Program-made: the position numbers and the translations under genes
NCBI RefSeq assembly: GCF_001455205.1
Contig: NZ_CP013341.1
Location: 1 to 64,000 of the forward strand
From: Nitrosomonas ureae
GTDB taxonomy: Bacteria > Pseudomonadota > Gammaproteobacteria > Burkholderiales > Nitrosomonadaceae
Reading direction: 5' to 3'
Length of the DNA: 64,000 bases
The notes under the pieces: model-generated
Database searches by the model: none
The model's input: the letters and a program-made list of their open reading frames with translations, nothing else
Told to the model about the DNA's origin: nothing
Shown here: positions 1 through 8,292 of the stretch, one piece after another
Layout: each line of letters begins with the position of its first letter
Numbering within the stretch: position 1 is the stretch's first letter

Positions 1-258
1 TTACTGCAAAACGTCTATCTTTCAAGTCATATTTAACTGACAGATCATCACCATAAGTTAAAAAATCAATCCCGCACAATCGATCAAAGTATCAAACATA
101 AGTGCCGTGTCATCACGCAATACTTTACTGACTCCCAGAATATCCTCGGCATTTACTACGATGGTTAATTCACCTCGCTGCATTTGCAGATTAATTAATT
201 TATTCTGCAGCAATCTCCGCAATATTGCAGCAAGAGTTTCTTGTTGAATAGTAGACAT
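1..258 (-). CDS. nuoC: NADH-quinone oxidoreductase subunit C (partial, frameshifted)
   Basis: N-terminal part of the Complex I peripheral-arm subunit C; the gene runs off the left edge. The first 63 codons give a NuoC-like N-terminus ending in FDTLIDCAG. A missing base in the G3 run at about 71-73 then creates a premature stop. In the next frame the expected continuation (IDFLTYGDDLSVKYDL) is read to the window edge. It lies 12 bp after nuoB in the usual nuoABC order. An intact nuoC is required for Complex I, so I read the indel as a base-calling error rather than decay. Confidence 0.85.
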
Positions 259-270
259 ACTAATTAAAAT

Positions 271-746
271 TTAGCGCGCGATTGTGTTAGTACGGTTAAT
301 CTTATTCTGTAGCTGAATGATGCCATACAACAAAGCTTCCGCGGTCGGTGGGCAACCAGGCACATAAATATCAACCGGCACTATACGATCACACCCACGA
401 ACTACCGAGTAAGAATAATGGTAATACCCGCCCCCGTTCGCGCATGATCCCATAGATATTACCCATCGGGGCTCAGCCATTTGATCATAGACCTTACGTA
501 AAGCAGGTGCCATTTTGTTACATAACGTTCCGGCAACAATCATAACATCCGATTGACGTGGGCTTGGACGAAATACTATTCCAAAACGATCAAGATCATA
601 ACGAGAAGCTCCTGTTTCCATCATTTCGACCGCACAACATGCCAACCCAAAGGTCATTGGCCACATAGAGCCGGTTCGCCCCAATTAATAATCGAATCCA
701 GACTAGTAGTAATAAAACCCTTTTCAAGCGTTCCTTCTATACCCAT
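271..746 (-). CDS. nuoB: NADH-quinone oxidoreductase subunit B (frameshifted)
   Basis: Complex I subunit carrying cluster N2. The start at 746 gives MGIEGTLEKGF and the C-terminal frame contains the iron-sulfur segment GLACCAVEMM, then MGSCANGGGYYHYSY and VPGCPPTAEALL. One base is missing in the G4 run at 679-682, between IINWG and RTGSMW. Restoring it gives 158 residues, the usual NuoB length. It begins 4 bp after the nuoA stop, so it is cotranscribed. The frame break is probably a sequencing artefact. Confidence 0.9.
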
Positions 747-750
747 AACA

Positions 751-1106
751 TTAATCCCACTCTAACGCACCTTTCATCCATTCGTAAATAAATCCCACCA
801 CCAAGATGCTTAGAAAAATCATCATTGCTAGAAATCCAAACAATCCAATTTCATCTAGTACAATCGCCCATGGAAAAAGAAACGCAATTTCTAGATCAAA
901 TAAGATAAACAATATTGCTACCAAATAGTAGCGCACATCAAACTTCATCCGCGCATCTTCAAAAGCCTCAAATCCGCACTCATAAGGTGAAAGCTTTTCA
1001 CTATCTGGATTGTTCGGCGCAAGTAGCCATCCACAAAGCATGGGTACAACTCCTACCAGAAAACCAACATAAAGAATAATAGTATCGGAAAATAGTTCTC
1101 AAGCAT
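751..1106 (-). CDS. nuoA: NADH-quinone oxidoreductase subunit A (frameshifted)
   Basis: Small membrane subunit of Complex I with three predicted membrane segments. The long frame reads MLCGWLLAPNNPDSEKLSPY and the conserved YECGFEAF; the true start is at 1106 (MLENYFPIL). A single missing T near 1076-1081 separates the two frames. Restoring it gives 118 residues, typical of NuoA. It is the first gene of the nuo operon, directly downstream of a tRNA-Leu gene. Confidence 0.88.
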
Positions 1107-1152
1107 CTTAAATTTATACGTTATAGTTTAAAGGAGAATCAACTACTGCACA

Positions 1153-1237
1153 TGGTGCCGACGGCGAGACTCGAACTCGCACAGCTTTCGCCACCGCCCC
1201 CTCAAGACGGCGTGTCTACCAATTCCACCACGTCGGC
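1153..1237 (-). tRNA. tRNA-Leu (anticodon GAG)
   Basis: An 85-nt type II tRNA with encoded CCA. Acceptor arms GCCGACG and CGTCGGC pair. The anticodon stem CCGTC/GGCGG encloses the loop TTGAGGG, giving anticodon GAG. The long variable arm and the T-loop GTTCGAGTC fit tRNA-Leu. It sits between secG and nuoA, the common betaproteobacterial arrangement. Confidence 0.95.
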
Positions 1238-1295
1238 GGCAAAACCATGCTTTATCTTATCACTAAGCTTCTATACTAATTCTATTGTCGAAGTG

Positions 1296-1682
1296 TTACT
1301 CAGGTATTTTGTTAACTATTGAGCTGCCATCATCTTCAAACATATTGTCATCAAGTCCAGAAGTCGATGATTCATTCACTTCTGTCCCTGCAGCACTCCC
1401 AGTCTCGTCCAAACCATCCATGATACTACCCATTACACTTCCCCCCGAAGTTTGATTCATCGAGAAATAGGTTAAGCTCAAGCTCGTGACAAAAAACATT
1501 GCTGCAACAAAGCTTGTAGCACGACTTAAGAAAGTAGCTGAACCACTCGCTCCAAACAAACTACCTGCTGAACCACTACCAAATGCAGCCCCCATATCTG
1601 CGCCTTTACCATGCTGCAATAATACCAAAACTATTAATACGATCGCTAGCGAAACATGCGCAGCCCAAACCAAGATTTCCAA
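1296..1682 (-). CDS. secG: Preprotein translocase subunit SecG
   Basis: Accessory subunit of the SecYEG channel, 128 residues. An N-terminal membrane helix (VSLAIVLIVLVLLQ) is followed by the family hallmark HGKGADMGAAFGSGSAGSLFG. A second helix ends in SLSLTYFS. The Ser/Gly/acidic C-terminal tail is typically unconserved. It lies 18 bp downstream of tpiA on the same strand. It is the only protein gene in the first 5.4 kb that reads through without a frame break. Confidence 0.95.
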   Translation of the reverse strand: MEILVWAAHVSLAIVLIVLVLLQHGKGADMGAAFGSGSAGSLFGASGSATFLSRATSFVAAMFFVTSLSLTYFSMNQTSGGSVMGSIMDGLDETGSAAGTEVNESSTSGLDDNMFEDDGSSIVNKIPE

Positions 1683-1700
1683 CGTTATACTCCAAAAAAT

Positions 1701-2456
1701 TTAATGACGTAATGCGCGACAAATTGTTATAAAATCATTTGCAATAAGCGAAGCGCCACCTATTAAACCACCATCAATATCTGGCATAGCAAATAGCTCA
1801 GATGCATTACTGCCTTTAACGCTCCGCCGTAGAGAATAATCACTTGATTTGCCACATTCGAATTCTGCTTAGCTAAGCCTTCCCTAATAAATGTATGTAC
1901 ATCTTGCGCTTGTTCTGGCGATGCAGTTATACCTGTTCCAATGGCCCAGACCGGCTCATAAGCAATAACGGCCTTGTTTAGTGACTCGATTCCTGCCAAA
2001 TTAATGACCGACTTTAATTGTTGCTCAATGACTTGCTCAGTATTGTAAGCTTCAACGTTGCTCCAAATGTCTCTCCAACGCATAAAATTGGAATTATTCC
2101 GGCGTTTTGAGCTGCCACAAATTTTTCTGCAACCACATTATTGTTTTCACCAAATAGCATTCTTCTTTCCGAATGCCCTACAATAACATATTGACACCGA
2201 AAATCACTCAACATTGATGCTGAAACTCTCCTGTGTACGCACCCTTTTCATATGACTCACGTTCTGAGCGCCCCAAGCTATACTCGAACTCTGCAAATTG
2301 GTTTTGTACAGACGGCAGATAGAGGTAAGGCACACAAACGGCGATAAGATCTTCGTGCAATCCGTCTAAACTAGAGATTACCGCATCAAGTAGCTGTTTA
2401 TTCTCTAACAAATTACCGTGCATCTTCCAGTTACCAACAACCATCTTTTTACGCAT
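1701..2456 (-). CDS. tpiA: Triose-phosphate isomerase (multiple frameshifts)
   Basis: Interconverts dihydroxyacetone phosphate and glyceraldehyde 3-phosphate. Three frames rebuild one protein of about 251 residues. The N-terminus MRKKMVVGNWKMHGN holds the catalytic Asn/Lys, then VIVGHSERR contains the catalytic His, and AYEPVWAIGTG contains the catalytic Glu. The phosphate-binding C-terminus GGSVKGSNA to ICRALRH appears after a frame change near 1824. Further changes lie near 2060, 2212 and 2240-2265. Every catalytic block is intact, so the indels look like sequence errors, unless another tpiA exists. The tpiA-secG order is conventional. Confidence 0.88.
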
Positions 2457-2698
2457 TTTGCTTCTGGCTCCGACTTTCCGAAATGGGCGATGCTACCTTG
2501 ATTCTTTATCAAGTCAATTACACAGCATCGGCGCCACTCATATAATTATTCCATGCATTATGTAGATTTTTATCCGATGCGTGACAAAATAAACTACTGT
2601 TGCAGGTACAACCTAGATAGAAAAATCATCTCCGAAGAAGAGATTAAACCTGCAAGAAACTAAAAAACTCGATTGCTTATTTAAACAATTGCTATTCA

Positions 2699-3495
2699 TT
2701 AACCAAAACGACCAGTAATATAATCTTCGGTTGCTTATTTTTAGGTTTAATAAATATTGTATCTGTTACATTAAACTCAATTAACTCGCCTAAATACATA
2801 TAAGCAGTGTAATCCGACACTCTCGCTGCTTGCTGCATATTGTGAGTAACAATGAGTATAGTAACTTTAGTCTTTAAGTCGGTAATTAATTCTTCAATAC
2901 TACTAGCCGTCGCTATTGGATCAAGTGCAGAGGTTGGTTCGTCAAATAGCAATCTCCGGATCTGTTGCTAAAGCACGAGCAATACAAAGTCTCTGCTGCT
3001 GCCCTCCTGAGAGGTTAAAAGCTAGATCGTGTAAACGATCTTTGACTTCATCCCATAACGCCGAATTGCGTAAAGCTATCTCTATTTTTTTCATCTAGAA
3101 TTGCTCGCTGTTTAATCCCTCTTACACGCAATCCATAAGCTACATTCTCATAAATTGATTTAGGAAATGGATTTGGCTTTTGGAACACCATACTTATCCT
3201 CATCCGTACTTCAATCGGATCAACATTCGAGGCTAAAATATTTACATCATCAGGGTACAAAATTATTTCGCCGTCATAACGATTACCTGGATACAAATCA
3301 TGCATACGATTAAAGCATCTCAAGAATGTCGACTTAACCACATCCAGATGGACCAATCAGTGCTGTAATTTTTTTATCGTGCAACACCATATCAATATTC
3401 TTAAGCGCATTAAATTCTCCATAGTAAAAGCTGAGGTTCCTTACTTCAGATTTATATTGAGCAGACTCTGCAATTTCTTTCGATATATGCATCAT
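2699..3495 (-). CDS. pstB: Phosphate ABC transporter ATP-binding protein (multiple frameshifts)
   Basis: ATPase of the high-affinity phosphate importer. It rebuilds from start 3495 (MMHISKEIAESAQ) through Walker A (GPSGCGKST), the Q-loop (SMVFQKPNPFPKS), the signature LSGGQQQRLCIARAL and Walker B (LLFDEPTSALDP), to the C-terminus ITGRFG. Frame changes occur near 3337 (extra T inside Walker A), 3085-3091 (T7 run), 2950-2954 and 2728-2731. Length about 265 residues is normal. It follows pstA by 8 bp. Neither phoU nor pstS is adjacent. Confidence 0.88.
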
Positions 3496-3503
3496 TTTAC
3501 CAT

Positions 3504-4425
3504 TTAATGTTTTTTCCGCATTCTGTAGCGTAAATAAATTGCCAACCCATTCATGGCAAGAGTCATAATGACTAAAACCAAGCCTGCTGCAGCCGCATTC
3601 AACTGAAAAGCTTCCTCTGGTCGTGACACCCAGTTAAACATTTGTATTGGCATCACTGTAAAAGGAGCCGTGAGCCACTCAAAAGATATAAATGGAAATT
3701 CATTTTTTACTGGAGATGGGGGTAAAAAAGCAATAAACGTCAATGCTCCAATCGTAATAATTGGAGCAGTTTCAACCAATTGCTCGGGCCAAACCAATAA
3801 TAATTCCTGTTAGAATTCCTGCAGCTGAGTATGGCAATAAATGATCCGAAACTGTTTGCCACTTGGTTGCGCCCAATGCATAGGCTCCTTCTCGTATGGT
3901 AATGGGAATTGATCGTATCGCCTCGCGTGTAGCCACAATAACAACCGGCAGAATCAATAACGCTAAAGCTAATCCAGCTGCCAAGATACTCTGCCCAAAG
4001 CCTAATTGATACACAAACAATCCCAATGCAAGCAAACCATATATAATTGAAGGAACACCCGCCAAGTTGGTGACATTTATCTCAATGATCTCGGTCAACA
4101 AATTCCGGGGGGCGTATTCTTCCAAATATATGCCTGACCCTATTCCAATGGCACCGCTGCTACTGCCGTTACGAGCATAACCAAAGTAGTACCAACCCAA
4201 GCAGATAAGATGCCGGCAGACTCTGGGCGACGTGATGGAAATGATGTAAAAAAACTCCCAAGATAAGCGTGGCAAACCATCGATCAACATATGTGCAAAT
4301 AAGGCCACAAAAGTCATTATCGCGATCATTAACGCAATAATGCCAGTGATCATAAAAATCAAGTCCCATCTTTTATGCAGGCTGATGATTCTTCTAATTT
4401 CTTCGAGGCTTTTCCCGCTTCTCAT
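3504..4425 (-). CDS. pstA: Phosphate ABC transporter permease PstA (frameshifted)
   Basis: Inner-membrane permease of the phosphate importer. It starts MRSGKSLEEIRRI and has six predicted membrane segments, with the permease EAA-type segment REAIRSIPITIREGAYALGA and then LARAIGETAPIITIG. An extra T in the T7 run (4248-4254) and a compensating deletion near 4149 scramble about 33 residues. Another extra base near 3775 splits the last third. The remaining sequence is strongly PstA-like, so the breaks are probably technical. Confidence 0.88.
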
Positions 4426-4504
4426 TGTATGCTTCCACTAGCAAACATCTTAAGAAATTATCTATCGCAACAAAACGCTAATAATCAAAATTGTCTCCAA
4501 TTCA

Positions 4505-5438
4505 TCAATAAATCTCGCGATATCGTTTCCGCAACAAATGTCCAATGATATTAAATACGAGTGTTATTAACAGTAAAGTCAAGCCAGCAGCGAATATAGT
4601 CTGGTAACCGATACTTCCATGCGGCAAATCTCCTAAACTTACTTGAACAATATAAGCTGTAATTGTTGCCGCAGGTTCCATTGGATTCCATGTCAAATTC
4701 GGCTGCATTCCAGCGGCAATTGCCACTACCATTGTTTCACCAACAGCACGCGATATGCCTAAAATATATGCAGCGGCTATACCAGAAAACGCTGCCGGCA
4801 TAACTACGCGAATAGATGTCTGAAAACGTGTAGCGCCCATAGCGTAAGAACCTTCACGCAGATTCATTGGAACCGCGCGCATAGCATCTTCAGTCATTGA
4901 ACTTACATATGGAATGATCATTATTCCCATTACCAATCCAGCGGATAGTAAATTAAAACCTGGCAATTCCGGGAAAATAATTTGCAACAATGGGGTTACA
5001 AATAATAGTGCAAAATATCCGTAGACAACTGTCGGCACACCACCCAATAATTCGAGGGAAGGTTTTGCAATTTCACGCACAGAAAATGGTGCAAACTCAG
5101 AAAGATATATGGCAATTATGGTACCCATAGGAAGTGCAACCAGCAACGCAATCAAAGAACTTACTATCGTTCCAGAGATTAGCGGTAGTATTCCATAATG
5201 AGCATCATCAAATAACGGTGTCCACTGCGTATCCGTTAAAAAATCCCAGATAGATACTTGCCGAAAAAAAACTACCGACTCCTTCACAAGCATCACAATG
5301 ATTGCAAGCATAATTGCAACCGAAAGAATTGCTGACAAGAATAAAAAAAGTTTCTATAAATCTTTCATGCAAATGCCGACGAAAGCTATATCCAAGTTTT
5401 CCAGCATAAACCAATTTATTTTGTGACTCTTCTGCCAC
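4505..5438 (-). CDS. pstC: Phosphate ABC transporter permease PstC (frameshifted)
   Basis: Second permease of the phosphate importer and first gene of the pstCAB run. The N-terminal frame (MAEESQNKLVYAGKLGYSF) joins the main frame at an A7 run (5343-5349 on the plus strand), which has one base too many. The body contains six membrane segments, the loop EDAMRAVPMNLREGSYAMGA and SRAVGETMVVAIA. Corrected length is about 310 residues. The periplasmic phosphate-binding protein pstS is not upstream, where it usually sits. Confidence 0.9.
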
Positions 5439-5725
5439 AGTAAAAGCCCTTCTATAAATTGAAGCATTATAGTAAGAGAGTTGTTAACTGATGAACAAAA
5501 TTCAACTATTAATCAGCACTAATCTATGATTAATGCTGATCTACTTCAAAACGATTCTTATTAATACCGAATTACTTCACACAAGACTATTACTTTCTGA
5601 GTATTAATAATAATTATCAAATAACGATTATTTCTTTTTGAGACAATTTTTATATCCTACCTCTCCTCTGGAGATATGCCATCTCCAAAGCTTTGGCACC
5701 TATGACCTCTTAAGCGTGAAGGGAA
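5439..5725. other. Intergenic region between cycB and pstC
   Basis: An AT-rich gap of 287 bp holding the 3' flank of cycB and the promoter region of pstC. TGGAGAT/ATCTCCA (5669-5687) forms a hairpin without a clear U-tract and could end the hao transcript. ATCAGCA/TGCTGAT (5512-5540) is a second inverted repeat. I could not recognise a convincing Pho box. Confidence 0.4.
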
Positions 5726-6408
5726 TTATTCGTCATCGTCATCCTCTTCATCATCATCCTCTTCGCTTGCGGTTACCTCACTAGCACTATCCTCGTCTTC
5801 TTCCTCATCTTCTTCGTCGTCTTCATCTTCTTCATCTTCGTCCGGCTTCAACACCATCTTGCCCGCAGCCAAACTCGCATTCAGATCCGTCATCGGCGCT
5901 TCCTCATGCACCAGATTCTGATGACAGTCTATACACGTCGCTCCTTCCGTTTTCATCTTCTTATGCGCTTCCTGGGCATCCGCTCCAGGCGGATTCGGAT
6001 CTCTATGACAGTCACGGCATGTTACACTGTCCCATTTCTTCAAATTCATCCGCGCATCATGCGCCATAATCAGCCGACGCTCATTAAACTTCTCCAACGT
6101 CGAATAATCATTAACCAATTCCAAATAAAGCTCTCTCGCACCATCTACCGCATGCGTATATAACGCTAAATGAAAATTCTTGAATCCTTGCGGTATATGA
6201 CAGTCCTTACAGCCAGGATTCACCCCTAGTGCCCCATAATGAGTCGATTCCTTGAGTTCCGTCTGCGTATATGTCATCGAGTGACAGCTGGTGCAGAATT
6301 CTTCGGTAGATAGCGCCGCTTCTCCTCCAAATACCACCGCTACCAGCAATATCCCAATAACCCGCCTGTCAGTAGTGTCCCTATCGCACCTTTCTGTAAG
6401 CCGCTCAT
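5726..6408 (-). CDS. cycB: Tetrahaem cytochrome cM552 (NapC/NirT family quinone reductase, one frameshift)
   Basis: Membrane-anchored c-type cytochrome thought to pass electrons from cytochrome c554 to the quinone pool. Four haem motifs are present: CTSCH, CKDCH, CRDCH and CIDCH. The expected start is at 6408 (MSGLQKGAIGTLLTGG), overlapping the cycA stop as TGATG. A single base is missing in the G3 run at 6353-6355, inside the membrane anchor, between LLG and ILLVAVVFGGEAAL. Corrected length is about 227 residues. The last 40 residues are almost all Asp/Glu, a strikingly acidic periplasmic tail. The break may be technical, but Nitrosomonas usually carries several hao clusters, so real loss is possible. 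Confidence 0.88.
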
Positions 6409-7130
6409 CAGTCTTTTCCTTTTTTATCTTTTTTATCTGCCACTTTCTCTTTGGCATTCGCTTGAAATTCATCATGAAACTTGAACTTGGGTTCCCCTAC
6501 GAATGTACCATCAAGCTTGTAATGCTCATGCATCGCTTTGACATCCTTCACCATCTTGTCAAAATCAAATGTGTATTTCGCGTCAACTTCCGGAGTAAAT
6601 GGCGTATAGGGAGCTTTCGCACCTTTCCATGGCGAACCTTCGTAGTTTAAATGACAAGCACTGCAAGCTTCTTCAAAATGAAAGTCTTGCCCTTTGTCTG
6701 CCAATACTTTGCGTTGCATGGTAGTGCCTTTGCTTTCAAAGGCCTGACCTCCCTTACGGTGATCTCCCCGATAGCTCTTCCCAGGTCCATGACAGGATTC
6801 ACAACCAACTGCCGCTAGCGGCTTCTTCGGTGTTTCTACCGTATAGCCACCTTTCTTGCCCCATCCATCAACATGACAGCCTACACAGTCCTTGTCTTGC
6901 GTGTAGTCCTTATCCGGATCCAGCTTCGCTTTTATCTTAGCTTCCTTGCGTGTGCCCGGTTTTAACGATTCCATCGCTTTGGCATGCGCCGTGTCATTCC
7001 ATGATTTAGCTTGCGATTTGTGACATGAACTACATTTCGTACGACCTTCAAAATCCGCCGCCAACACTGTGCCCGAGAAAAATGCAGTCATCGCCAGTAT
7101 GGCCAATATATGGGTTATCGCGTGTTTCAT
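6408..7130 (-). CDS. cycA: Cytochrome c554, tetrahaem
   Basis: Periplasmic electron acceptor of hydroxylamine oxidoreductase, 240 residues. A signal peptide (MKHAITHILAILAMTAFF...VLA) is followed by four haem motifs CSSCH, CVGCH, CESCH and CSACH. The C-terminus is Lys-rich. A strong ribosome site AGGAGGAG lies 5 nt before the ATG. It is followed directly by cycB with overlapping stop and start. A 130-bp gap separates it from haoB, enough for its own promoter. Confidence 0.96.
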   Translation of the reverse strand: MKHAITHILAILAMTAFFSGTVLAADFEGRTKCSSCHKSQAKSWNDTAHAKAMESLKPGTRKEAKIKAKLDPDKDYTQDKDCVGCHVDGWGKKGGYTVETPKKPLAAVGCESCHGPGKSYRGDHRKGGQAFESKGTTMQRKVLADKGQDFHFEEACSACHLNYEGSPWKGAKAPYTPFTPEVDAKYTFDFDKMVKDVKAMHEHYKLDGTFVGEPKFKFHDEFQANAKEKVADKKDKKGKD

Positions 7131-7260
7131 CTCTCCTCCTTTATACTTTTTTAATTCAAATTTTATGGGTTCGTATTGTACGCTATCATCGTTTTGTGTA
7201 AATGATTATGTGTCCGCTTTTTTGGGAGTTTTATTGTCGCTCAAGGCTATTTTTTTATTT

Positions 7261-8292
7261 CTAAGGTAGCTTATATACCCAATAGCCTCCTTGTTGGTAG
7301 ATCAGTTGCGCCAGATCTTGTTCCGTCGGCGCAGTCTTATCTACAAATGGCAGCATCCTTGCCAACAACGTCTGACTACTTTCTTCATCACTCAGGAAAA
7401 ATACTCTGATCTCATTGTCTGAAACAGATTGCAGTGTATAGGTGTCAAAATTATTTTCCTTAACTTGCACTTTCATTTGATTGATCATGCCATGCATATT
7501 CCCTGTCATCGGAAAATTCTGGTAGGCAACGCCTATACTTTCCGGGTACATGAGCCCTAGTTTATAGACATCGGTCACGTGTACAATCAGGTAGGTCTCA
7601 CGATCAGAACCAATCAGTTGCCGCAGTTGCTTAATACCGTCTTCCGCTGGTGCCGCCAGTGCCCGACTGAAGTGTTTAAATCGTTCCAATTCCACCGAAT
7701 CCGCTTTGCTTTGCCAGAATTGTTTTTCATACGCCTGGATCTCTTTGCTGTGCTCCAGCCAAGGAGCCGGTATCATGAGGGGTTCGTTCAGGTGATGAGT
7801 AAAAAACGTGTCGTGCCCTGTAAGCAGTTTGATTTGCCGGGAGGTGTCCCACCAGGATAGTATCAGCGCATCTTTCGGAGCGTACTTGCTGATCGCCTCG
7901 GCCAGAACAGTAAGCTCCGATGGCTTTCTGTCAAAATTGTAGAGCACTTCATTGGTGCTATTCTTCCAGTAGATCAGTACCGGCGCTCCATCATTTTGCC
8001 TTGCAACAATGAATTCAGCGATCGGCTTGCCTACTCCGTCAGCTTGTACTTTGTACTGACCAAGCTTTAAATCCGGCCAACCTGTCAAATCTATTTTACT
8101 AAACTTGCTGCTGTCGCTTTCTTCTACCAATTGATATTGATAGGGAGCCGGTATCGGTTTAAACCAAAGATACACAAACCAGCCCAATAAAAGCAATCCT
8201 CCCGTCACCAGAAAAATTCCTAATGACGGGAGCAGCCTGTCTCCTGACCGCACCACCGGAGCGGCGCGGTCTGTCGTGTCAGCGCCTATCAA
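7261..8292 (-). CDS. haoB: HaoB, membrane-anchored hydroxylamine-oxidation protein
   Basis: Conserved partner encoded directly after haoA in ammonia oxidisers; its biochemical role is not settled. It has 343 residues, one N-terminal membrane helix (SLGIFLVTGGLLLLGWFVYL) and a large, probably periplasmic domain without haem motifs. The start chosen is TTG at 8292, overlapping the haoA stop codon (TTGA), which implies translational coupling. There is no ATG or GTG near enough to replace it without losing the helix. Confidence 0.9.
   Translation of the reverse strand: MIGADTTDRAAPVVRSGDRLLPSLGIFLVTGGLLLLGWFVYLWFKPIPAPYQYQLVEESDSSKFSKIDLTGWPDLKLGQYKVQADGVGKPIAEFIVARQNDGAPVLIYWKNSTNEVLYNFDRKPSELTVLAEAISKYAPKDALILSWWDTSRQIKLLTGHDTFFTHHLNEPLMIPAPWLEHSKEIQAYEKQFWQSKADSVELERFKHFSRALAAPAEDGIKQLRQLIGSDRETYLIVHVTDVYKLGLMYPESIGVAYQNFPMTGNMHGMINQMKVQVKENNFDTYTLQSVSDNEIRVFFLSDEESSQTLLARMLPFVDKTAPTEQDLAQLIYQQGGYWVYKLP

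Noticed and set aside
5906..6163. Plus-strand frame antisense to cycB
   Set aside because: Explained by the haem-protein codons on the opposite strand.
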